From Compostimonas suwonensis (GTDB lineage Bacteria; Actinomycetota; Actinomycetes; Actinomycetales; Microbacteriaceae), in NCBI RefSeq assembly GCF_002797855.1, contig NZ_PGFB01000005.1:1-64000 (forward strand): a stretch of DNA of 64,000 nt, given 5' to 3'. Shown piece after piece: positions 50,236 through 58,043 of the stretch (positions within the stretch are counted from its first letter, which is position 1; every line of letters starts with the position of its first letter). Made by a program: the position numbers and the translations under genes. Under the pieces are notes generated by a model. It had not been told where the DNA came from, ran no database searches, and was given only the letters and a program-made list of their open reading frames with translations.

Positions 50236-51962
50236 GCACCAAACCGGGAGTGACCTCCCGGTTCCGGCCGCCGAAGTTCTGTTTCACCTGCGGCGTGAAC
50301 CGCGCGGCCTGGCACTGGCCGAGCGTCGACTACTGCTACGGCTGCCTCCCCGGCGGCCCGTTCCCCGCTCCGTCGTGCGAGCGGTGCGGCTCGCCGGACT
50401 ACTTCAGTCAGGGCCTGTGCGAGCGGTGCCACCCCGGCAGCCCGCACTACATCGGTCAGTGCAAGGACTGCTACGCCTGGGGCGTCTATCGCGGACATCA
50501 GTGGCGATGCCGGCATTGCGCCTGGTGGGCGAGCCACAACCCGCTCGGCGACTGCCGCTACTGCCATCGTCGCCTCCCGATCGGCGAACGTGGCGCCTGC
50601 CGGCTCTGCATCGAATCCGCGCGACGTATCCAGCAGCCCGGCCGCGACATCGACCTCGACGAAGGCACCCGGCACGGGCTCCAGCTGTTCTTCGCCAACA
50701 TGCCCGCCCGCCGCAAGCTGCCCCTGCCCGCACAGTCCACGCGGGCGTCGCGGATCGTGCTCGATGCCGAAGCGAGCGCCTGGGAGCAGCCGGCGCTGTT
50801 CGAGCTCGCACCGGACCCCGAGGTGCTCCGGCAGCGGGCGACCGCGCAGGCCCGCGACTGGACCTACCGCACCGACGGGATCGTGTTCGAGCACGCCCGG
50901 CAGTTCGGCTGGTCGAACCGGCAGACCAATCAGGTCCGTCGCTCCTTGAAGATGCTCCAGATCCTCGCCCCCGACGGCACGACGATGGTCCGCGCCACCG
51001 AAGTGATCCGGCTGCGCCGCTATGACGCCGAGGGCAACATCGTCTCCACCCTCGATGTCCTCGACGCCGCCGGCCTGCTCATCGACGACCGCACCCCGCA
51101 CATCGACCGCTACTTCGACGGCAAGTTCGCCGGCCTCCCGCCGGCGATGCGGACCCAGCTCGAGCTCTGGTTCGACATCATGATCCACGGCAGTCCTATC
51201 CCACCGCGGCGGAAGCCCCGCGACCCGGCCACGGTGAAGATTCAGATCCTCGGCATCGCCCCGATCGTCACCGCCTGGGCCGAAGACGGCATCGAGTCGC
51301 TCGCCGAGATCAGCCCCGAGCTGCTGCTCGACTCCCTGCCCGCCGACGCAGGTAAGCGGCACTGGGCCGAGCGCGGATTCCGTGCCCTGTTCGGCATCCT
51401 CAAGGGACGCAATGCGATCTTCGCCGACCCGACGACCGGCATGCCCCTGACCGAGCCGCGCCGCAGCACACCGCTGCCGGCCGACACCGAGACGATCCTC
51501 GCCGCCCTGAACCACTCAGATCCAGCGGTCGCCCTCGCCACCTCGATCGTCGCCTTCCACGGCCTGACCAACCTCCAGATTCGTGCGCTGCAGCTCACCG
51601 ACATCATCGACGGCCGGCTCACCCTGCCTGACGGGCGCGTGATCCCGCTGGCCGAGCCGGTGCGAGCCCGGCTGCGGACCCGGCTCGACCACCGAGCAAC
51701 GAGATGGCCGCGCACGATGAACCCGCACCTGTTCGTCACGATGCAGACCGCGCCACGGCTCAGCGCCCCGAGCCGGCAGTTCCCCTGGCTCAAGGCCGGC
51801 ATCTCCGCGCAGACGCTGCGCACCGACCGCGTCCTGCACGAAGTCCAGGCCAGCGGCGGCGACGTCCGCCGCATCAGCGACCTGTTCGGGATCGGCATCG
51901 AGTCGGTCGCCCGCTACCTCGGCGTCCTCGACCCCGACCTCAGCGGCCACCGGCCGGACTGA
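50232..51962 (+). CDS. Zinc-ribbon-rich degenerate tyrosine recombinase (third gene of the trio)
   Basis: A 576-residue protein. The first 130 residues hold at least seven CxxC pairs (CFTCGVN, CYGC, CERCGS, CERCHP, CKDC, CRHCAW, CRYC, CRLC), implying several zinc ribbons. The C-terminal 250 residues look like a tyrosine-recombinase fold, but the catalytic set is incomplete: the first Arg region is HGLTNLQIRALQL, the HxxR box is TLRTDRVLHEV, and a Tyr remains in SVARYLGVL. It is probably an accessory or DNA-targeting subunit working with the intact recombinase two genes earlier. It converges with arsN1, two bases apart. Confidence 0.8.
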   Translation: MSTKPGVTSRFRPPKFCFTCGVNRAAWHWPSVDYCYGCLPGGPFPAPSCERCGSPDYFSQGLCERCHPGSPHYIGQCKDCYAWGVYRGHQWRCRHCAWWASHNPLGDCRYCHRRLPIGERGACRLCIESARRIQQPGRDIDLDEGTRHGLQLFFANMPARRKLPLPAQSTRASRIVLDAEASAWEQPALFELAPDPEVLRQRATAQARDWTYRTDGIVFEHARQFGWSNRQTNQVRRSLKMLQILAPDGTTMVRATEVIRLRRYDAEGNIVSTLDVLDAAGLLIDDRTPHIDRYFDGKFAGLPPAMRTQLELWFDIMIHGSPIPPRRKPRDPATVKIQILGIAPIVTAWAEDGIESLAEISPELLLDSLPADAGKRHWAERGFRALFGILKGRNAIFADPTTGMPLTEPRRSTPLPADTETILAALNHSDPAVALATSIVAFHGLTNLQIRALQLTDIIDGRLTLPDGRVIPLAEPVRARLRTRLDHRATRWPRTMNPHLFVTMQTAPRLSAPSRQFPWLKAGISAQTLRTDRVLHEVQASGGDVRRISDLFGIGIESVARYLGVLDPDLSGHRPD

Positions 51963-51964
51963 CC

Positions 51965-52474
51965 TCAGTCGCCTGATCGACGGCGCTCGATCAGCACAGT
52001 GTCGCGCCAAGTGCCAGCCAACGGGCCGTAACCCATAAGCGCGATACGTTCGCGGGTGCCCACCGTGCGGAACCCGTGGCGGTCGTGCAGGCGCAGACTC
52101 GCGGTGTTCTCGGGGAAGATCGACGACTGGATGGTCCAGATGCCGGCCGTGTCCGCGGCAGCGATGAACGCTTCCAGGAGGGCGGCTCCGGCGCCTTGCT
52201 CACGGGCGGCATCGGCGATGTAGATCGAGTGCTCGACCACGCCGCGGTACACCGGCCGCGATGACACGGGGCTGGCGGCCGCCCACCCCACGACGAGGCC
52301 GTCGGTGTCTGTGGCGACGAGGCGCAGATCGGGGAGCTTGCCGCTGTCGAAGCCATCCCAGTCGGGTGGCTCTGCCTCGAACGTGGCGTGCCCGGTGGCG
52401 ATGCCTTCACGGTAGATGTGCTCGACGGCAGGCCAGTCCGCGGGCGTCATCGGACGGATGCCGACGCGGATCAT
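51965..52474 (-). CDS. arsN1: ArsN1-type GNAT N-acetyltransferase (arsinothricin resistance)
   Basis: A 169-residue GNAT protein. The family pattern of phosphinothricin/arsinothricin acetyltransferases is clear: IRPMTPADWPAVEHIYREGI and TGHATFEAEPPDWDGFD at the N-terminus, and the acetyl-CoA site REQGAGAALLEAFIAAADTA with SSIFPENTASLRLHDRHGF. It acetylates the amino group of the organoarsenical antibiotic arsinothricin in known cases. The ATG overlaps the arsR stop, so both are one operon. The ars context favours ArsN1 over a plain phosphinothricin enzyme. Confidence 0.85.
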   Translation of the reverse strand: MIRVGIRPMTPADWPAVEHIYREGIATGHATFEAEPPDWDGFDSGKLPDLRLVATDTDGLVVGWAAASPVSSRPVYRGVVEHSIYIADAAREQGAGAALLEAFIAAADTAGIWTIQSSIFPENTASLRLHDRHGFRTVGTRERIALMGYGPLAGTWRDTVLIERRRSGD

Positions 52475-52830
52475 TCGGGCAGGAGGGTGCGGGCTGCGTT
52501 CTGGAGGGCGCCGTCGACGACGCGGAAGTAGGCCCACTTGCCGCGCTGCTCGCGGGTGGCAAGGCCGGCTTCGACGAGCTGCTTCATGTGGTGCGAGACG
52601 GTGGGCTGGGCAAGGCCGACGGGGTCGGTGAGGTCGCAGATGCACATCTCCCCGGTGTCGCTGCCGCCGATCAGGGACAGGAGCTTGACCCGGGTGGGGT
52701 CGCCGAGAGCCTTGAACACGCGGGCGATCCGTTCGGCCTGCTCCGATTCGAGCGCGCCACCGGCCACAGTGCCGCAGCACGCGGTGCCGTCTTCGGTGAG
52801 GAGCGGGAGCGCGATGGTCACGGTGCTCAT
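52471..52830 (-). CDS. arsR: ArsR arsenite-responsive repressor
   Basis: A 119-residue winged-helix repressor. It carries Cys18 and Cys19 near the N-terminus and the Cys63/Cys65 pair in EMCICDLTDPVGLAQ, before the recognition helix QPTVSHHMKQLVEAGL. The combination of an N-terminal Cys pair with the alpha3 cysteine resembles the three-cysteine arsenite site of Corynebacterium ArsR. It is divergent from the flavin monooxygenase gene and followed by arsN1 in an overlapping arrangement. It would leave its operator upon binding As(III). GGGAGG lies right against the ATG, an unusual spacing. Confidence 0.92.
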   Translation of the reverse strand: MSTVTIALPLLTEDGTACCGTVAGGALESEQAERIARVFKALGDPTRVKLLSLIGGSDTGEMCICDLTDPVGLAQPTVSHHMKQLVEAGLATREQRGKWAYFRVVDGALQNAARTLLPE

Positions 52831-52843
52831 CCTCCCAGTCGTA

Positions 52844-52896
52844 TTGACATCTGTCGATGTATCGAGGATTCTCGATGTATTGATGTTAGTCGATGT
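52844..52896. promoter_or_regulatory. Divergent ars promoter with 18-bp phased TCGATGT repeats
   Basis: TCGATGT occurs at 52854-52860, 52872-52878 and 52890-52896, exactly 18 bases apart each time, with a TTGATGT variant at 52880-52886. TTGACA at 52844-52849 is a candidate -35 box for the plus-strand gene. The repeats are the probable ArsR binding sites for both directions. Confidence 0.55.
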
Positions 52897-52908
52897 GAGG
52901 AGTGGGTG

Positions 52909-54234
52909 GTGGATCTTCCTGTCGTGGTGATCGGCGCGGGACCGCAGGGGCTGGCCGCCGCAGCGCATCTGCGGGAGCGCGGCCTGGAACCGCTGGTGCT
53001 GGAGAGGGGCGCGGGTCCCGCGGCGGCGGTGGCGGAGTGGGGGCATGTGCGGCTGTTCTCGGAGTGGCCCGAGCTCGTCGACTCCGCCGCGGCTCGGCTG
53101 CTCGAGCCTTCCGGGTGGCAGCGACCCGAGCGGGGGTATCCGACCGGCGGCGCCTGGATCACCGGATACCTCGCGCCCCTCGCGCAGGTTCTTGGGGATC
53201 GCGTCCGCTACGGCGCAAGGGTCACCGGCGTCGGTCGCAAGGGACGTGACCTGCTGGTGGATGCCGGGCGCGCCGAGCAGCCGTTCGTGATTCACGTCGA
53301 GGAGGCCGACGGCTCGCAGTCGCGGATCGAGGCGCAGGCGGTGATCGACGCCTCGGGCACCTGGACGAGCCCGAATCCTGCCGGTGCCGACGGGCTGCCT
53401 GCGCTCGGCGAGACCGCCGCGGCCGGATTCCTCACGTATCGGATTCCGTCGTTCGCCGACGCCGAGCCGTATGCGGGGCGGCACACGGTGGTGGTCGGCA
53501 ATGGGCACTCCGCGGCGACGGCGATCACCGAGCTGGCCCGCATCGCCCGCCAGCACCCGGACCCTCGGATCACCTGGGTGCTGCGCCGCGGGACGGTCGG
53601 CGACACGTTCGGCGGCGGGGAGGCGGACGAGCTTCCCGAGCGTGGCGCACTCGGCCAGCGCGCTCGCACCGCGGTCGACCAGGGCCTCGTGAGCCTGGTG
53701 ACCGGGTTCCGTATCGAGCGGATCGACACCGCCGATCAGGGTGCGGTGCTGGTTGCCGAGGACGGGCGCGTGCTCGAGCCCGCGGATCGGGTGGTGGTGC
53801 TGACCGGGTTCCGGCCGGATCTGTCGATCCTGTCCGAGGTGCGGCTGGAGCTGAATGCCCGGTTGCAGGCGCCGGTGCGGATCGCGGCGGACATCGACCC
53901 GAACATCCACTCTTGTGGTTCGGTGCGCGCCACCGGCGCTGTGGACCTGGCCCAGCCCGAGCCGGGCCTCTTCATCGTGGGGGCCAAGTCCTACGGCCGC
54001 GCCCCGACCTTCCTCGCCCTCACTGGGTACGAGCAGGTTCGCAGCGTCGTCGCCGAGCTCGCCGGTGACCACGAGGCTGCGGCCCGGAGCGAGCTGGTGC
54101 TGCCGGGCACGGGCGTGTGCGGCGGCGCGGGACTGTTCGACGACCCGACCGGAGCCAAGGGCGGCGCCTGCTGCGCACCCGCAGCGCCGCAGGTGATCCA
54201 GCTCGGACGTGCCCCCGCGGGTACTGCGGTCTAG
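52909..54234 (+). CDS. ArsO-like flavin-dependent monooxygenase
   Basis: A 441-residue two-dinucleotide-binding flavoprotein. The FAD motif is VVVIGAGPQGLAAAAHLRER; the NAD(P)H motif is HTVVVGNGHSAATAITELA, and ASGTW lies between. The C-terminus carries a Cys-rich tail (GVCGGAGLFDD and GGACCAP) that could bind arsenite or act in redox. GAGGAG lies six bases before the GTG. Its place opposite arsR in an ars cluster matches ArsO-type or related monooxygenases. Oxidation of arsenite or of an organoarsenical is inferred from context. Its stop overlaps the convergent arsC stop by four bases. Confidence 0.8.
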   Translation: MDLPVVVIGAGPQGLAAAAHLRERGLEPLVLERGAGPAAAVAEWGHVRLFSEWPELVDSAAARLLEPSGWQRPERGYPTGGAWITGYLAPLAQVLGDRVRYGARVTGVGRKGRDLLVDAGRAEQPFVIHVEEADGSQSRIEAQAVIDASGTWTSPNPAGADGLPALGETAAAGFLTYRIPSFADAEPYAGRHTVVVGNGHSAATAITELARIARQHPDPRITWVLRRGTVGDTFGGGEADELPERGALGQRARTAVDQGLVSLVTGFRIERIDTADQGAVLVAEDGRVLEPADRVVVLTGFRPDLSILSEVRLELNARLQAPVRIAADIDPNIHSCGSVRATGAVDLAQPEPGLFIVGAKSYGRAPTFLALTGYEQVRSVVAELAGDHEAAARSELVLPGTGVCGGAGLFDDPTGAKGGACCAPAAPQVIQLGRAPAGTAV

Positions 54235-54890
54235 GTTCTCGCGGGGACGCCGAGCTCGGCGAGCAGGTTCAGGACGCGAGCCTCGATCTCGTCGCGCACC
54301 GGCCGGACGCCCTCCGGGGTCCATCCGGCGGGGTCGGGCAGGGTCCATTCCTCGTAGCGTTTGCCGGGGAACACCGGGCAGGCGTCGCCGCAGCCCATCG
54401 TGATCACCACGTCTGCGGCGCGCACGACCTCGTCGGTCCAGGGCTTGGGGTACTCGCCGGCGATGTCGATGCCGCGCTCGGCCATCACCTCGACGGCGAC
54501 CGGGCTGACCTCGTGGCCGGGTTCGGAGCCGCCGGACCAGCCGACGGCGTGCTCGCCGGCGTGGTGCTGGAAGAAGCCGAGGGCCATCTGCGAGCGGCCG
54601 GCGTTGTGCACGCACAGGAACAGCACCGTCGGCTTTCCGTCGACGTGGAGCCCGTCGACTTTGGCGAGGGCGCGCAGGCGTTGCCTGGCGAACTTCTCGG
54701 TCAGCAGCGGCAGGTAGTTCGGCACGGTCGCACGCTGGGCGAGGTCGGTGTAGGAGGCGTGCAGGAAACGGTCGATCGTCTCCCGCCCGAATGTGCCGTC
54801 GAACTCCCGGGTCAGCCGCTCCGCGCCGGAGGCGAGGGCTGCCTCCTGGTCGATCGTGATCGTGGCGTGCGGTTCCTGGTGCGGTGACAT
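54231..54890 (-). CDS. arsC: Arsenate reductase (LMW-phosphatase type) with helical N-domain
   Basis: A 219-residue protein. Residues 1-80 form a helical three-helix-bundle-like domain (FGRETIDRFLHASYTDLAQR). Residues 85-215 are the phosphatase-like ArsC with the catalytic loop VLFLCVHNAGRSQMALGFFQ, a second Cys pair in ITMGCGDACPVFPGKRYEEW, and the acid region WTLPDPAG. This two-part layout is found in actinobacterial mycothiol-dependent enzymes. The ATG at 54890 has GAAGGG at nine bases; the ATG at 54899 overlaps the upstream stop and is an alternative. It follows the arsR-arsC fusion gene. Confidence 0.9.
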   Translation of the reverse strand: MSPHQEPHATITIDQEAALASGAERLTREFDGTFGRETIDRFLHASYTDLAQRATVPNYLPLLTEKFARQRLRALAKVDGLHVDGKPTVLFLCVHNAGRSQMALGFFQHHAGEHAVGWSGGSEPGHEVSPVAVEVMAERGIDIAGEYPKPWTDEVVRAADVVITMGCGDACPVFPGKRYEEWTLPDPAGWTPEGVRPVRDEIEARVLNLLAELGVPART

Positions 54891-54895
54891 CGTCG

Positions 54896-55573
54896 TCATC
54901 CCTTCGTCGTGGTCAGCCTCGGGGCAAGGCTCTGGATACGGGCGGCGATGTCCTCGAAGGCGGCATCGAATGCGGCATCCGATCCGTCGCGCACCGGGTC
55001 GGGCACCGACCAATGCACCCGGCCCTCGCCGGCGAGTTCCTCGTGGGCGGTGTCGCAGACCGTGACCACGAAGTCGTCGACGTCCAGCACCTCGGCCAGC
55101 GTCCGCGGTCGGGCGGCACGGAGAGTGAGGCCGTGCCGGTCGGCGGCGGCGATCGCGCCCGGCTCGATGGCGTCTGCCGGGTGCGTGCCGGCGGAGGCGA
55201 CCGGGATGTCGCTGGCGTCGTGCCAGAGCGCGGCGGCGAGCTGCGAGCGTGCGGAGTTGCCGGTGCAGACGAACACCACCCGCCGCACGCCGAGGGCCGG
55301 CGACGGGGTCAGCCCCGTGAAGGCGCCGGGGGCGAGGTGGAGGTAGGTGCGGCGCCGGTCGGCCTCCGACCGCGTCCGCAGCAACAGCCCGGCGTGCTCG
55401 AGCTGGTTCAGGTGGTGCGCGAGCAGGCTGGAGGAGACGCCGAGCTCGGCTTGCAGCTCGACCGGGGCGGCATCGCCGAGGGTGAGCAGGTCCATGATCC
55501 GCAGCCGCACCGGATCGGCCAGCGCCGCATATCGCGCCACCCGCCCCGCCAGGTCAGTTCGCTCAATGTTCAT
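54896..55573 (-). CDS. ArsR-ArsC fusion: HTH repressor joined to arsenate reductase/phosphatase
   Basis: A 225-residue fusion. Residues 1-90 are an ArsR-family winged helix (RYAALADPVRLRIMDLLTLG; SSLLAHHLNQLEHAGLL). Residues 97-222 are a low-molecular-weight phosphatase/ArsC domain with VVFVCTGNSARSQLAAALWH and the late DFVVTVCDTAHEELAGE/VHWSVPDP region. The HTH part lacks the Cys pair of classical ArsR, so the sensing mode is unclear. Fusions of this type recur in actinobacterial ars clusters. It is divergent from the aquaporin gene and coupled to arsC. Confidence 0.9.
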   Translation of the reverse strand: MNIERTDLAGRVARYAALADPVRLRIMDLLTLGDAAPVELQAELGVSSSLLAHHLNQLEHAGLLLRTRSEADRRRTYLHLAPGAFTGLTPSPALGVRRVVFVCTGNSARSQLAAALWHDASDIPVASAGTHPADAIEPGAIAAADRHGLTLRAARPRTLAEVLDVDDFVVTVCDTAHEELAGEGRVHWSVPDPVRDGSDAAFDAAFEDIAARIQSLAPRLTTTKG

Positions 55574-55610
55574 TACCTCAATAGTGACTGAGCAATGTAT
55601 CGTCGTCAAG
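55574..55610. promoter_or_regulatory. Short divergent promoter/operator between fusion arsR-arsC and aquaporin
   Basis: Only 37 bases separate the two divergent start codons. The inverted repeat CTCA-N8-TGAG lies at about 55577-55592, and CATT..AATG extends it outward. TATCGT lies seven bases before the aquaporin GTG, so that transcript may be leaderless. The fusion protein is the obvious candidate to bind here. Confidence 0.45.
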
Positions 55611-56315
55611 GTGACCCACGAAAAGAGCACGACATCCGCCCCCGCCCCGTTGTGGCGGCGCGCGGTCGCCGAGTTCCTCGGCGCCGGCCTGCTGGTGACC
55701 GTCGTGGTCGGCTCCGGCATCGCCGCCCAGCGTCTCTCGCCAGACGACGTCGGGCTGCAGCTGCTGGAGAACTCGCTGGCGACGGCGCTCGGGCTGACGG
55801 TGCTCATCCTGATCTTCCAACCCGTCAGCGGCGCGCACCTCAACCCCGTCGTCACCCTCGCCGACCGCTTCCTCGGCACCCGCCACGCTCCCTCCGAGAT
55901 CGTGGTCTACCTCGTCGCGCAGGTCACCGGCGGCATCGGCGGCGCGATCCTCGCGAACCTCATGTTCCAGGCGCCGACGGCGGTGTCCACGACCGATCGC
56001 CTCTCGGCGGGCCACCTGCTCGGCGAAGTCGTCGCCACCGCCGGGTTGGTGCTGCTGATCTTCGCCTTGGCCCGCACCGGCCGCAGCGCCGTGGTCGCCC
56101 CCGCGGTCGGCGCCTACATCGGCGCCGCGTACTGGTTCACCTCCTCGACCTCCTTCGCCAACCCCGCCGTGACCATCGGCCGGATCTTCACCGACACCTT
56201 CGCCGGCATCGCCCCGACCTCCGCACTGTGGTTCCTCGCCGCCCAGCTCGTCGGCGCCGCCGCCGGCGTTGGCCTCGTGCTCCTGCTCTTCCCGAATCGA
56301 AAGGCCCAGCCATGA
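55611..56315 (+). CDS. Aquaglyceroporin in ars operon (AqpS-like)
   Basis: A 234-residue MIP-family channel with six transmembrane helices and both half-helix motifs: SGAHLNPVVTLADRF (NPV in place of NPA) and TSFANPAVTIGRIFTD. In Sinorhizobium AqpS, encoded in an ars operon, such a channel passes arsenite made by ArsC out of the cell. Here it is the only membrane protein in the arsenic part of the cassette, so arsenite efflux down its gradient is the likely role. It is divergent from the arsR-arsC fusion and overlaps the following oxidoreductase gene. Confidence 0.88.
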   Translation: MTHEKSTTSAPAPLWRRAVAEFLGAGLLVTVVVGSGIAAQRLSPDDVGLQLLENSLATALGLTVLILIFQPVSGAHLNPVVTLADRFLGTRHAPSEIVVYLVAQVTGGIGGAILANLMFQAPTAVSTTDRLSAGHLLGEVVATAGLVLLIFALARTGRSAVVAPAVGAYIGAAYWFTSSTSFANPAVTIGRIFTDTFAGIAPTSALWFLAAQLVGAAAGVGLVLLLFPNRKAQP

Positions 56316-57694
56316 CCCACCTGATCGCCATCGGCGGCTCCGACGCCGGCATCTCCGCCGCCCTGCGCGCCCGCGAGCTCGACCCTGACACCGACGTGAC
56401 CGTCGTGGTCGCAGACGAGTACCCGAACTTCTCCATCTGCGGCATCCCCTACTACTTCACCGGCGAAGTGCAGCCCTGGCAGTCGCTCGCGCACCGCACC
56501 AGCGCCGACCTGGAAGCCACCGGCATGAGCTTGCGGCTGAACACCTTCGCCACGGGCATCGACGTCGCAGGTCGCCGGCTCACCGTCCGCACCCCGGACG
56601 GCGCGTTCGAGGAGCTGGCCTACGACGAGCTGATCGTCGGCACCGGCGCCCTCCCGTCCCACGCCGGCATCACCGGCCTGGAGGTGCTGACCCCGGCGGA
56701 CGGGGTGCATGTCATCCACTCGATGGGCGACACCTTCGCCCTCGATCACGACCTCACCGCCCGGCAGCCGCAGTCGGCGATCATCGTCGGCGCCGGCTAC
56801 GTCGGCCTGGAGATGGCCGAGGCGTTCATCGCCCGCGGCATGACCGTCGTCCAGCTCCAGCGCGGCCCCGAAGTGCTCTCCACCCTCGACCCCGAGCTCG
56901 GCGCCTTCGTCCACGAGGAACTCACGACCCACGGCGTCGAGGTGGTCACCGGCTCGACCGTGACCGGGATCGAGAAGACCCCAGCCGGGCTCACCGTCAC
57001 GGGCACCCGCGACGGGCAGCCGTTCACGCAGACCGCGGACCTCGTGCTGGTCGTCGTCGGGGTGCGGCCGAACACCGAGCTGCTCGAGCAGGCCGGCGCG
57101 AGCCTCGGCGCGGGCCGCGGGGTCGTGGTCGACGAGCACATGCGCACCGGCCTCCCGCACGTCTGGGCCGCCGGGGACGGCATCATCACCCATCACCGCC
57201 TGCTCGGGGTGACCTACTTGCCGCTGGGCACGACGAGCCACAAGCAGGGCCGCATCGCCGGGGAGAACGCCCTCGGCGGTGACCGGGCCTTCGCCGGCTC
57301 GGTCGGCACCCAGGTCGTGAAGGTCTTCGACCTCATCGCTGCCCGCACCGGCCTGCGTGACCACGAGGCGATCGCCGCCGGGTACGCGCCCGCGACGGTG
57401 AGCTCTGCGGCGGACGACCACAAGCGCTACTACCCCGGCGCGCACCCGATCCACTTCCGCATCACCGGCGACACCGGCGACGGGAGACTGCTCGGCGCGC
57501 AACTCGTCGGCAGGCGCGGCACCGAGGTCGCCAAGCGCGTCGACACCTTCGCCACCGCCCTCTACGCCGGGCTGACTATCGAGCAGTTCGCCGACCTTGA
57601 CCTCTCCTACACGCCGCCGCTGGGCTCACCGTGGGACGCGGTGCAGGTCGCCGCGCAAGCGTGGGAGAGCCAGCGCGCGAGGGTGCTGGTCTAG
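56312..57694 (+). CDS. CoA-disulfide-reductase/NADH-oxidase-like flavoprotein
   Basis: A 460-residue class III pyridine-nucleotide disulfide oxidoreductase. The FAD motif is IAIGGSDAGISAALRARE, the single redox Cys lies in NFSICGIPYYFTGEV, the NAD(P)H motif is SAIIVGAGYVGLEMAEAFIA, and the second FAD motif is VWAAGDGIITHH. The C-terminal dimerisation domain is complete (HFRITGDTGDGRLLGAQLVG). Its ATG overlaps the aquaporin stop. It may reduce low-molecular-weight disulfides or use arsenic-linked substrates; the role in the cluster is inferred. Confidence 0.85.
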   Translation: MTHLIAIGGSDAGISAALRARELDPDTDVTVVVADEYPNFSICGIPYYFTGEVQPWQSLAHRTSADLEATGMSLRLNTFATGIDVAGRRLTVRTPDGAFEELAYDELIVGTGALPSHAGITGLEVLTPADGVHVIHSMGDTFALDHDLTARQPQSAIIVGAGYVGLEMAEAFIARGMTVVQLQRGPEVLSTLDPELGAFVHEELTTHGVEVVTGSTVTGIEKTPAGLTVTGTRDGQPFTQTADLVLVVVGVRPNTELLEQAGASLGAGRGVVVDEHMRTGLPHVWAAGDGIITHHRLLGVTYLPLGTTSHKQGRIAGENALGGDRAFAGSVGTQVVKVFDLIAARTGLRDHEAIAAGYAPATVSSAADDHKRYYPGAHPIHFRITGDTGDGRLLGAQLVGRRGTEVAKRVDTFATALYAGLTIEQFADLDLSYTPPLGSPWDAVQVAAQAWESQRARVLV

Positions 57695-57705
57695 GAGCCG
57701 ACGTT

Positions 57706-58043
57706 GAGCGCGGCGAGCTGGCGAGGAGCCGGTCGAGAAGGTTCCCGATCGCGCCGCCCCCGACGAGCATCCAGGTCGCGTTGGTGCCGAGGGACATGAC
57801 GGTGCCGGGGTTGAACGCGAGTTGCAGGCCGAGCACGTTGCCCACCGGCGAGAAGCGCTCGTGCTCGCTGAGTTGCGCGATGGTCTTGGTGCCCTGATCG
57901 ACCGGCGCGGCGGGCGCAGGCGAGCAGGAACCAGCGCGGCCGGACGCGGCCCGTCGCGGCGCGGCGCGGCGGGGAATCGTCGCCTCCGTGTCCGTCGCAC
58001 TCGTTGCCGCTGGGGCGATCCCGCGGTCGAAAGGGCGACTCAT
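57706..58043 (-). pseudogene. lspA: Signal peptidase II (lspA) remnant
   Basis: The frame contains VDQGTKTIAQLSEHERFSPV and LGLQLAFNPGTVMSLGTNAT, clear LspA sequence with the first Asp-containing region, then jumps straight to GGGAIGNLLDRL, leaving out about 40 residues with two transmembrane helices. The first helix before VDQGTK is also lost to a frame change, and the sequence after LLDRL is only antisense to the neighbouring gene, so the second catalytic Asp region is missing. It overlaps the ATPase stop. lspA often accompanies cadmium ATPases on resistance elements. Confidence 0.8.
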
